In this document: piece after piece, positions 8,106 to 15,430 of the stretch
Layout of the letters: each line of letters opens with the position of its first letter
How positions within the stretch are numbered: position 1 is the first letter of the stretch
NCBI RefSeq assembly: GCF_031998825.1
Contig: NZ_DAMACX010000008.1
Location: 62,001 to 126,000 of the forward strand
Direction: 5' to 3'
From: Pseudescherichia sp031998825
GTDB taxonomy: Bacteria; Pseudomonadota; Gammaproteobacteria; Enterobacterales; Enterobacteriaceae
DNA: 64,000 bases
Notes under the pieces: model-generated
Databases searched by the model: none
What the model saw: only the letters and a program-made list of their open reading frames with translations
What the model was told of the DNA's origin: nothing
Made by a program: the position numbers and the translations under genes

Positions 8106-9215
8106 TTATTTACCGCTCTTCACTTTGGTCCACGCGCGAGTTCTTACGCGGTCGATTTTCGGCTCCTGTACCTTGAGGGTAAAGAGCTTGGCGAAGACGT
8201 CCGCCGGTGGGAAGATCGCCGGGTTTTCGCGTACTTCGGCGCTGATCAGCGGCACGGAGGCCTTGTTGCCGTTCGCGTAGAAGACGTGGTCGCTGATGTG
8301 GGCGATAACGTCCGGACGCATCAGGTAGTTGAGGAACTGATAGGCTTCCTCTTTGTTTTTGGCATCTTTCGGCATGGCGAAGACGTCAAAGAAGGCCAGC
8401 GCCCCCTCTTTCGGAATGATATAGGAGACGTTAACGCCGTTTTTCGCCTCTTTCGCCCGGTTCGCCGCCTGCCAGACATCCCCTGCCCAGCCGATGGCCA
8501 CACAGATATCGCCGTTGGCCAGATCGTTAATGTACTGGGAGGAGTGGAAGTAGCGGATATTTGGACGCAGCTTCAGCAGCAGATCGGTCGCCGGGCCAGT
8601 GTAGTCGTCCGCTTTGGTGCTGTTGGGATCTTTGCCCAGGTAATTCAGCACGGTAGCGAAGATCTCTTCCGGCGCATCAAGGAAGGAGACGCCGCAGCTC
8701 TTCAGCTTCTCAAGGTTTTCCGGCTTCAGCACCACATCCCAGCTATCGATCGGCACGTCGCCCAGCACGGCTTTTACCTTATCGACGTTATAGCCAATGC
8801 CGGTGGTGGCCCACAGGTACGGCATAGCGTACTGGTTATCAGGATCGTGCTTCGCCACCAGCTTGAGCACTTCTGGATCCATGTTCTTCCAGTTTGGCAG
8901 CTTGCTCTTATCCAGCGGCTGGAACACGCCTGCGGTCAACTGACGCTCCAGGAAGCTGGCGGAAGGCACTACCAGATCGAAACCGGTGCTGCCCGCCATG
9001 AGCTTGCCTTCTAGCACCTCATTGGAGTCAAACACGTCGTAAACAACCTTGATACCGGTCTCTTTTTCAAAGTTTGCCACCGTGTCCGGGGCAATATAGT
9101 CAGACCAGTTATACACGTGCAGCGTCTTCTGCTCAGCGGCCAGCGTGCCGGCGGAGACCGCCATCAGGGCACCCGCAACCAGACCAGACAACCATTTTTT
9201 ACTCAGGGTGGTCAT
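8106..9215 (-). CDS. potF: Putrescine-binding periplasmic protein PotF
   Basis: PotF is the periplasmic binding protein of the putrescine importer. The 369-residue precursor has a signal peptide (about residues 1-26, ending GTLAA) and the spermidine/putrescine-binding fold starting HVYNWSDYIAP, with conserved segments VPSASFLERQL and AIGWAGDVWQA. It is one residue shorter than I recall for E. coli PotF, owing to a change near VLGDVPIDSWD. It heads the potFGHI operon and is followed by a stable palindrome. Confidence 0.96.
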   Translation of the reverse strand: MTTLSKKWLSGLVAGALMAVSAGTLAAEQKTLHVYNWSDYIAPDTVANFEKETGIKVVYDVFDSNEVLEGKLMAGSTGFDLVVPSASFLERQLTAGVFQPLDKSKLPNWKNMDPEVLKLVAKHDPDNQYAMPYLWATTGIGYNVDKVKAVLGDVPIDSWDVVLKPENLEKLKSCGVSFLDAPEEIFATVLNYLGKDPNSTKADDYTGPATDLLLKLRPNIRYFHSSQYINDLANGDICVAIGWAGDVWQAANRAKEAKNGVNVSYIIPKEGALAFFDVFAMPKDAKNKEEAYQFLNYLMRPDVIAHISDHVFYANGNKASVPLISAEVRENPAIFPPADVFAKLFTLKVQEPKIDRVRTRAWTKVKSGK

Positions 9216-9564
9216 ATCTCATTCCTTCTGGAAAGTTCGTGCGTAGACGAACTAAATGTACGCATTAAAGATATGCAAGAATCGTGCATACTTTATCACT
9301 CTGCACAGCTTCGGGTATGAGACGCCACCCGGCAGACGCTGCAAGCTTTTTAAAGCAGCGCAAGAATAACTGTAGCCAGGGTTAGAGGCTATAGGTCAGG
9401 TAAAAAACCGGGTTTTATCAATTTTTTATTCACTATTTGTCTATGCCATCGTCCGATAGCGCCATCATGGCGGTGAATAAAACTGGCAGGAGGCAGGAAA
9501 CGCAGAATAAAAGCGGGGAAGATGGCAGCCGCTATGGCAGCGACTGCGCTTATGTCATGTGGGT
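9216..9564. other. Intergenic region between potF and ybjN
   Basis: This 349-bp stretch holds no convincing gene. It carries the probable sigma-54 promoter of potF (9274-9289). A perfect CGCCAT/ATGGCG inverted repeat near 9460-9473 lacks a T-run and was not called as a terminator. A short GC-rich stretch near 9325-9345 looks like a worn REP fragment. Confidence 0.5.
9274..9289 (-). promoter_or_regulatory. Probable sigma-54 (-24/-12) promoter of potFGHI
   Basis: Read on the minus strand, ATGCACG-ATTC-TTGCA matches the sigma-54 consensus TGGCACG-N4-TTGCA at ten of twelve fixed positions, with both essential GC pairs (-24 and -12) and correct spacing. It would start transcription about 50 bases before potF. 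Nitrogen (NtrC) control of potFGHI is reported in E. coli as I recall. I found no clear NtrC site upstream, so this is a site-based inference. Confidence 0.55.
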
Positions 9565-10044
9565 TTAGTGAAGAAAATTGCGCACCGTTTCACCGGCAGG
9601 CGCTTCTTCTTCCTCTGCATTAAACAGCAGCTGCTGCGCGCAGGCTTCGAGGATCACCATGGAGACCTGCTCTTCGCTGTGGCGCATAAACCAGGCAAAC
9701 TGCTTGAGATTCACCCCAGGGGCGGCGAACAGAGACTGGCACACCACCAGCTTCGGCAGATTATCATCCTGGATGTCGAGGAAGGCTTTTATCGTCAGCG
9801 AGCTGGCGTTAATCGCAGAGAGATCGGCCGCCAGCGCCAGCAGCGCAGTAGGCTTAACCTCTGCCATCGCCGAGAAGAGAACAATATCATCAACCAGATC
9901 GATCTTGGCGTCGTAGATGCCGTCAAAGTTTTGCATATGCGGCAGGTGTAGCGCCTGGCAGGTGTCACACTCATAAAAACTGATGCCCAGCTCGTCAAGC
10001 CAATGACGCAAGGTGTCCAGACTGGGTACGACGAGTGAATCCAT
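9565..10044 (-). CDS. ybjN: YbjN family protein
   Basis: YbjN is a small cytoplasmic protein of the YbjN/bacterial sensory-transduction-regulator family, linked in E. coli to motility and stress phenotypes but without a defined biochemical role. The 159-residue product keeps the core CQALHLPHMQNFDGIYDAKIDL region and DDNLPKLVVCQSLF. The ATG at 10044 is chosen because it aligns with the E. coli start (M-SLVVP-LDTLR) and has AGGTCACCCCC upstream; a longer frame starts 16 codons earlier without similarity. It lies downstream of rimK, as in E. coli. Confidence 0.9.
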   Translation of the reverse strand: MDSLVVPSLDTLRHWLDELGISFYECDTCQALHLPHMQNFDGIYDAKIDLVDDIVLFSAMAEVKPTALLALAADLSAINASSLTIKAFLDIQDDNLPKLVVCQSLFAAPGVNLKQFAWFMRHSEEQVSMVILEACAQQLLFNAEEEEAPAGETVRNFLH

Positions 10045-10131
10045 AATAGGGGGTGACCTCTGTAGAAAAATTTGCGGGCATAGCTTACGCAAAAAACGCC
10101 CTGTATACCATTTATACTGCCGGAAAAGCGC

Positions 10132-11034
10132 CTAGCCGCCCGTTTTCAGACAAAAGCCGGGGGTCGCCTGCTGCTCGATCCAGGCGATCATCTTCCCGGC
10201 GATGTCCACCCCGGTGGTCTTCTCAATGCCCTCAAGGCCCGGCGAGGCATTGACCTCCATCACCAGCGGCCCGCGATCGGCTCGGAGAATATCCACCCCG
10301 GCGACGTCCAGCCCCAGGGTGCGCGCCGCCAGCAGAGCCATCTCCCGCTCGCGCAGGGTAATGTTGGCCACCGTCGCCACGCCGCCCCGGTGCAGGTTGG
10401 AGCGGAAATCGCCCTCTTTCGCCCGCCGTTCGATGGCGGCAACCACCTCATCCCCCACCACCAGGCAGCGAATGTCGCACCCCTTCGCCTCTTTAATGTA
10501 CTCCTGCACCAGGATGTGGGCGTTCAGGCCGCGAAAGGCGTCGATCACGCTCTCTGCCGCCTGGCGCGTCTCTGCCAGCACCACGCCGATGCCCTGAGCG
10601 CCCTCCACCAGCTTGACTACCAGCGGCGCGCCGCCGACCATGTCGATGAGATCGCTGGTGTCATCCGGAGAGTGGGCGATGCCGGTAACCGGGAGATCGA
10701 TCCCCTGGCGCGCCAGCAGTTGCAATGAGCGCAGCTTGTCTCTGGCACGGGTAATGGCGACGGACTCGTTGAGGGGGTAGCTGCCGAGCATCTCGAACTG
10801 GCGCAGCGCCGCCGTACCGTAGAAGGTAATAGCGGAGCCAATGCGCGGGATCACGGCATCAAAGTAAGGGAGCTGGCGGCCCTGGTAGTGGATCGACGAG
10901 GCCGCCGGACTGATGTTCATATAGCAGGAGAGCGGATCGAGGATCTCGATCGTATGGCCCCGCTGCTGCGCCGCGTCACGCAGACGCTTACACGAATAGA
11001 GCGTTCCATCCCGGGACAAAATGGCAATTTTCAC
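10132..11034 (-). CDS. rimK: Ribosomal protein S6 glutamate ligase RimK
   Basis: RimK is an ATP-grasp ligase that adds glutamate residues to the C terminus of ribosomal protein S6 and also makes poly-glutamate in vitro. The 300-residue protein shows the ATP-grasp elements: the KLVEGAQGIGV loop (about residues 141-151), the EYIKEAKGCDIR segment and the metal-binding VMEVNASPGLEGIE near the C terminus. Length matches E. coli RimK. In E. coli nfsA and ybjC lie directly upstream in the same operon; here they are absent and grxA follows after 209 bp. Confidence 0.97.
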   Translation of the reverse strand: MKIAILSRDGTLYSCKRLRDAAQQRGHTIEILDPLSCYMNISPAASSIHYQGRQLPYFDAVIPRIGSAITFYGTAALRQFEMLGSYPLNESVAITRARDKLRSLQLLARQGIDLPVTGIAHSPDDTSDLIDMVGGAPLVVKLVEGAQGIGVVLAETRQAAESVIDAFRGLNAHILVQEYIKEAKGCDIRCLVVGDEVVAAIERRAKEGDFRSNLHRGGVATVANITLREREMALLAARTLGLDVAGVDILRADRGPLVMEVNASPGLEGIEKTTGVDIAGKMIAWIEQQATPGFCLKTGG

Positions 11035-11243
11035 CCTGCACCTCTCTACAATGACAGTGTCACAGCTGCCCCGCTATCATACACGCAGCGAGACGCAGGA
11101 TGAACGGGATTTATCGCGTCGCCCCGCTTTAGAGAAACATAGCCTTATGGCATCGAAACGACAGGCAAAACCTTCTTTCTATTACCTGAGGTAATCGGCA
11201 TGATACCCCTAATCATTATCTGGCTTAACGTTAAGGAGAGAGT

Positions 11244-11513
11244 ATGTTTGCTGTAATCTTTGGACGCCCTGGCTGTCCCTATTGCGTACGCGCAAAAGAG
11301 CTGGCAGATAAACTGAGTGCCGAGCGTGACGACTTTAGCTATCGCTATGTCGATATTCATGCGGAAGGGATCACCAAGGCCGATCTGGAAAAAACCGTAG
11401 GCAAGCCCGTTGAGACCGTGCCGCAGATTTTCCTCGATCAGAAGCACATCGGTGGCTGCACCGACTTTGAAGCCTATGCCAAAGCGCATCTGGGTCTCTT
11501 TGCCGAGCAGTAA
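11244..11513 (+). CDS. grxA: Glutaredoxin 1 GrxA
   Basis: GrxA is a small cytoplasmic thiol-disulfide oxidoreductase that uses glutathione to reduce ribonucleotide reductase and other proteins. The 89-residue product has the CPYC active site at residues 11-14, the TVP cis-proline motif and the GG(C)TD glutathione-binding turn. It is slightly longer at the C terminus than E. coli GrxA (85 residues). An AAGGAGAGAGT ribosome-binding site precedes the ATG. It is divergent from rimK. A perfect ATTACC-TGA-GGTAAT palindrome about 50 bases upstream is a possible regulator site. Confidence 0.95.
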   Translation: MFAVIFGRPGCPYCVRAKELADKLSAERDDFSYRYVDIHAEGITKADLEKTVGKPVETVPQIFLDQKHIGGCTDFEAYAKAHLGLFAEQ

Positions 11514-11528
11514 GCACGTTTAGGGGCG

Positions 11529-11900
11529 TTAGCCGCGCCCCCGCCTCACCAGCAAGCTACGAATAAACAGATAGCAGAGCGCCCCCAGCGCGCACCAGAA
11601 CACTGCGCTAAACAGCCACGCCATCTCCTGCCAGACAGAGCGTATCGGCGTCATGAAGAGCAGCATCAGCACGAAGCAGACCGTTGCCCCCAGCATTGCA
11701 CCAACTACCGGCAGCACCACGCGACGTTTTGTTGAGATAAAGCTGGCCACCGCGCCAGGAATGATAAAAAAGAGCAGCCCCAGCTCGGGATGGCCGGCAG
11801 GCTGGAAGGCCCCTCTCACGTTCAATATATGAGACAGGTAGACCACAATAAAAAGCAGGAAGCAGCAAAAAGCGCCCGCCCAACCACGTTTAGACTTCAA
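11529..11900 (-). CDS. ybjM: Inner membrane protein YbjM
   Basis: YbjM is a small inner-membrane protein of unknown function. The 123-residue product has about four hydrophobic helices (FCCFLLFIVVYLSHIL, GLLFFIIPGAVASFI, VVGAMLGATVCFVLMLLFM, WLFSAVFWCALGALCYLFI). Similarity to the E. coli protein is clear at AGHPELGLLFFIIPGAVASF. It converges with grxA, 15 bases apart, keeping the E. coli arrangement. Confidence 0.9.
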   Translation of the reverse strand: MKSKRGWAGAFCCFLLFIVVYLSHILNVRGAFQPAGHPELGLLFFIIPGAVASFISTKRRVVLPVVGAMLGATVCFVLMLLFMTPIRSVWQEMAWLFSAVFWCALGALCYLFIRSLLVRRGRG

Positions 11901-12185
11901 ATAATCCTCCTGACATCGCCTCTATCGAACATTTCTTCGCCCCAAAGGAACGTTCGGTTTGATAAAGCAGTGTGGCAATCCTTGCCAAAAAAGCACCCAC
12001 GCGAATGCGCGATTCTTAGCTAGCCGTTGTTTATCAATACGATTAAACTAACGGCCTGATCTGTTTTGCGGTCATTGTTTTATTTTGCAGCAGCGTGACG
12101 CTCAGGCCTGCTGCCCTTAAGAAAAACATTAGCGTAAATCATCATTTCTTTCAACAGCTTACTGGTAAACAAGAAGTTAGCCTCC

Positions 12186-13871
12186 GTGAATATAAACGTC
12201 GCAGATTTGTTAAATGGGAATTACATACTGTTATTATTTGTGGTGCTGGCGCTGGGCCTGTGCCTCGGAAAATTACGGTTAGGCTCGGTACAACTCGGTA
12301 ATTCCATTGGCGTTTTAGTGGTTTCGCTATTATTAGGCCAGCAGCATTTCGCCATTAACACTGACGCCCTGAATCTGGGCTTTATGCTGTTTATTTTTTG
12401 CGTAGGCGTGGAAGCCGGACCCAACTTTTTTTCAATTTTCTTTCGCGACGGCAAGAATTACCTGATGCTGGCGCTGGTGATGGTCGGCAGCGCGCTGCTG
12501 ATTGCGCTAGGGCTGGGCAAACTGTTTGGCTGGGATATCGGCCTCACCGCCGGGATGCTGGCAGGCTCGATGACCTCTACGCCGGTGCTGGTGGGTGCAG
12601 GGGATACGCTACGCCACTTGGGCATGCCCAGCGGCCAGCTCACCACCGCGCTGGATCACCTCAGCCTCGGCTACGCCCTGACCTACCTTATCGGGCTGGT
12701 TAGCCTGATCTTCGGCGCGCGCTATATGCCGAAGCTACAGCATCAGGATCTTCAGACCAGCGCCCAGCAGATCGCCCGCGAGCGCGGTCTCGACAATGAC
12801 GCCAACCGCAAGGTCTACCTGCCGGTGATCCGCGCCTACCGCGTCGGGCCGGAGCTGGTGGCGTGGGCCGACGGCAAAAACCTGCGCGAGCTGGGCATCT
12901 ACCGCCAGACCGGCTGCTACATCGAACGTATTCGCCGCAACGGCATTCTGGCGACGCCGGACGGCGATGCAGTTTTACAGATGGGGGATGAGATTTCGCT
13001 GGTGGGCTACCCTGACGCCCACGCCCGCCTCGATCCCAGCTTCCGTAACGGTAAAGAGGTCTTTGACCGCGACCTGCTCGACATGCGTATCGTCACTGAA
13101 GAGATCGTGGTGAAGAACCACAACGTGGTGGGCCGCCGCCTCGCCCAGCTGAAGCTTACCGACCACGGCTGCTTCCTGAACCGGGTGATCCGCAGCCAGA
13201 TTGAGATGCCGATTGACGACAGCATCGTGCTGAATAAAGGCGACGTGCTGCAGGTGAGCGGCGACGCACGACGGGTAAAAACCATCGCCGACCGTATCGG
13301 CTTTATCTCTATTCACAGCCAGGTGACCGACCTGCTGGCGTTCTGCGCCTTCTTCATCGTCGGTCTGATGATCGGCATGATCACCTTCCAGTTCAGCTCG
13401 TTTAGCTTTGGCATCGGTAATGCGGCGGGCCTGCTGTTCGCCGGGATCATGCTCGGCTTCTTGCGTGCCAACCACCCTACCTTTGGCTATATCCCTCAGG
13501 GGGCGCTGAACATGGTGAAGGAGTTTGGCCTGATGGTCTTTATGGCGGGCGTCGGCCTGAGCGCCGGGAGCGGCATCGGCCACGGTCTTGGCGCGGTGGG
13601 CGGACAGATGCTGGTTGCCGGGCTGCTGGTGAGCCTCGTACCGGTGGTGATCTGCTTCCTGTTTGGCGCCTACGTGCTGCGGATGAACCGCGCCATGCTC
13701 TTCGGCGCGATGATGGGGGCACGCACCTGCGCTCCGGCAATGGAGATTATCAGCGACACCGCGCGGAGCAACATTCCCGCGCTCGGCTACGCGGGCACCT
13801 ACGCCATCGCCAACGTGCTGCTGACCTTAGCCGGGACGCTGATCGTCATCATCTGGCCCGGCCTCGGATAA
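12186..13871 (+). CDS. ybjL: YbjL, AspT/YidE/YbjL-type putative transporter with TrkA-C domains
   Basis: YbjL belongs to the aspartate:alanine exchanger (AAE) transporter family; its substrate is not established. The 561-residue protein has two blocks of five to six membrane helices (about 1-185 and 380-561) flanking two cytoplasmic TrkA-C (RCK_C) domains (about 200-370). The duplicated family motifs GxMTSTP (SMTSTPVLVGAGD) and GARTCAPAM are both visible. Translation starts at the GTG at 12186, and length equals the E. coli protein. A 285-bp leader lies between it and ybjM. rybB lies just downstream on the same strand. Confidence 0.93.
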   Translation: MNINVADLLNGNYILLLFVVLALGLCLGKLRLGSVQLGNSIGVLVVSLLLGQQHFAINTDALNLGFMLFIFCVGVEAGPNFFSIFFRDGKNYLMLALVMVGSALLIALGLGKLFGWDIGLTAGMLAGSMTSTPVLVGAGDTLRHLGMPSGQLTTALDHLSLGYALTYLIGLVSLIFGARYMPKLQHQDLQTSAQQIARERGLDNDANRKVYLPVIRAYRVGPELVAWADGKNLRELGIYRQTGCYIERIRRNGILATPDGDAVLQMGDEISLVGYPDAHARLDPSFRNGKEVFDRDLLDMRIVTEEIVVKNHNVVGRRLAQLKLTDHGCFLNRVIRSQIEMPIDDSIVLNKGDVLQVSGDARRVKTIADRIGFISIHSQVTDLLAFCAFFIVGLMIGMITFQFSSFSFGIGNAAGLLFAGIMLGFLRANHPTFGYIPQGALNMVKEFGLMVFMAGVGLSAGSGIGHGLGAVGGQMLVAGLLVSLVPVVICFLFGAYVLRMNRAMLFGAMMGARTCAPAMEIISDTARSNIPALGYAGTYAIANVLLTLAGTLIVIIWPGLG

Positions 13872-13914
13872 CTCTGAAGAGAGGCGGTTGCGTAAAAATT
13901 TTCTGGCATCACGC

Positions 13915-13944
13915 GAACTTTTTATAGAAGTGCCAGTCATAACT
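13915..13944 (+). promoter_or_regulatory. Sigma-E promoter of rybB
   Basis: GAACTT at 13915-13920 forms the -35 and TCATAA at 13937-13942 the -10, with 16 bases between. This matches the sigma-E pattern (GGAACTT, about 16 bp, TCnnA) and places the start at 13948, the first base of RybB. Confidence 0.8.
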
Positions 13945-13947
13945 ATT

Positions 13948-14030
13948 GCCACTGCTTTTCTTTGATGTCCCCATTTTGTGGAGCCCATCAACCCCGCCAT
14001 CTTTGGTTCAAGGTTGATGGGTTTTTTGTT
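13948..14030 (+). ncRNA. rybB: RybB small RNA
   Basis: RybB is an Hfq-dependent sRNA made under sigma-E that shuts down outer-membrane porin synthesis during envelope stress. The 5' seed GCCACTGCTTTTCTTTGATG is identical to E. coli. The terminator hairpin AACCCATCAACC-type stem (CCCATCAACC pairing with GGTTGATGGG) ends in a six-T run. The stem tip reads CATCTTTGGTTCAA, slightly different from my memory of E. coli. Position after ybjL on the same strand is the E. coli position. Confidence 0.95.
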
Positions 14031-14217
14031 TGTGGGGGAATACAAAGCCGCATTCCTGTGTGTTAGTTGATATCCGCTCGGCGCACGCGAAAGGCTTTGT
14101 GCCATGGAGGGTACAATATGCGGGCAATAAATTGTGTTTTGTCTTAGAATCAGAGAATCGTAGAGGCTATCACTCATTGCTGTGCTGGCGTCAAAAAATT
14201 CTTACTTAAATGTGATT

Positions 14218-15267
14218 ATGAATCTCAGAAATGACCTTCACGGATTGACAATATTCCGCTTTGTGACCGCCTTTTACGTATTTTTGTTTCATTGTAACCT
14301 AAGATATCAGGCTGATATTTCTGCATGGGGACGATCTGCCATAGAGAACGGGGCAATAGGCATGTCTTTTTTCTTTGTTCTCTCAGGTTTTGTTATGGCC
14401 TGGGCTTCAAGAAATGGCATAAAGGAACATTACTACCGCTCCAGAATTGCGAGAATAGTTCCTGCATATCTTGTCATGGGGATAATCACCCTGCCGTTCC
14501 TTGCTGAGTATGATTTCACTCATACGACAACCTATCTGCTACTGTTTATCACGACGACGCAATCATGGTTTCCGGAAAGTTTTAGTCAATGGAACTTTGG
14601 CGGCTCATGGTCCGTATCAACAGAAATGTTTTTCTATGTGGTTTTCCCTTTCGTGTTGCCCTTGGTACAAAAAAAGCCCATTGCCGTACTGATCATCGCT
14701 ATTCTGATTTCATCCTTGATCATTCCGATATCAATGATATTGACAAACAGTCCGGCGTTTCCGCACTACTATGTCAGTCCGATCCACCGCTTACCTGAAT
14801 TTATTTCTGGCGTGGCACTTGGCTGCATTTTCGCACAAGGTTTGCGTATTAAAAGGCTACAAATCAGCCTCTTGATGTTCGCAATAACGTTACTGCTGTT
14901 TCTTTCACCTATTAACAATAATGGTTGGATGCAAAACAACTACGTCACCTTACCTGCCACCTGTATTCTTATTTATTGCTTAGCAAGCGCTTCGATCAGC
15001 AAAAATATCCTAACAATGCCATTGATCTATTTAGGTAAGATAAGTTATTCATTTTATCTTATGCAGCTTCCTATAATGATTTATATTACTAAGTATCATG
15101 ATACTCTTTCGTCGCTTCCTACATGGCTAATCTGGAGCATTCTTGCTGCTATTAACTTGGCTATGGCTTCTGCCTGCTATCACTTTGTTGAAGATAATAA
15201 AAAAATTAAACGCTTCATTATGATGACCTGCCAGCGCAGGAAGAGTTCCGCTACTGAACTAGATTAA
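14218..15267 (+). CDS. Acyltransferase 3 family membrane protein
   Basis: This is a membrane O-acyltransferase of the acyltransferase-3 (OafA/YrhL, NodX) family, which typically acetylates surface polysaccharides. About ten membrane helices are predicted by eye over 349 residues. The N-terminal family motif RFVTAFYVFLFHC (with the conserved histidine), the FFVLSGFVMAW segment and the YRSRIARIVPAY motif are visible. The ATG at 14218 is chosen because it leads straight into NDLHGLTIFRF; a GTG at 14182 is possible and neither has a good ribosome-binding site. The gene is visibly A+T-rich (many ATA, AAT, TTA codons) compared with its neighbours and takes the place of rcdA, so it was probably acquired horizontally. 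Its target is unknown. Confidence 0.82.
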   Translation: MNLRNDLHGLTIFRFVTAFYVFLFHCNLRYQADISAWGRSAIENGAIGMSFFFVLSGFVMAWASRNGIKEHYYRSRIARIVPAYLVMGIITLPFLAEYDFTHTTTYLLLFITTTQSWFPESFSQWNFGGSWSVSTEMFFYVVFPFVLPLVQKKPIAVLIIAILISSLIIPISMILTNSPAFPHYYVSPIHRLPEFISGVALGCIFAQGLRIKRLQISLLMFAITLLLFLSPINNNGWMQNNYVTLPATCILIYCLASASISKNILTMPLIYLGKISYSFYLMQLPIMIYITKYHDTLSSLPTWLIWSILAAINLAMASACYHFVEDNKKIKRFIMMTCQRRKSSATELD

Positions 15268-15305
15268 GCTGGGAACGAATGACCAGGTCATATTTGAAAC
15301 AGTAA

Positions 15306-15344
15306 ACCGCCCGGCGGCACTTACGTTTGCCGGGCCTACGGGCT
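15306..15344. repeat. REP palindromic unit before ybjJ
   Basis: CCGCCCGGCGGCAC...GTTTGCCGGGCCTACGG is a REP unit. It marks the junction between the acquired acyltransferase gene and the conserved ybjJ. Confidence 0.8.
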
Positions 15345-15430
15345 GACCTACCCCCACCTTTCCCCTGCATTCCTGCCCAAATCTTGCTACTGTTAACCGA
15401 CGCCAAAACCATAACTAAAGACAACACGCT

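Noticed and set aside
7018..8280. 420-codon open frame antisense to potG and potF
   Set aside because: Antisense shadow of strongly conserved potG; rich in His, Gln and Arg, with no recognisable domain.
9455..9475. CGCCAT-ATGGCG inverted repeat as a ybjN terminator
   Set aside because: Short stem and no T-run on either strand.
11145..11489. 114-codon frame antisense to grxA
   Set aside because: Shadow of grxA; no independent support.
14031..14217. Possible remnant of rcdA between rybB and the acyltransferase gene
   Set aside because: Read in all frames by eye and found no stretch resembling a TetR-type helix-turn-helix.
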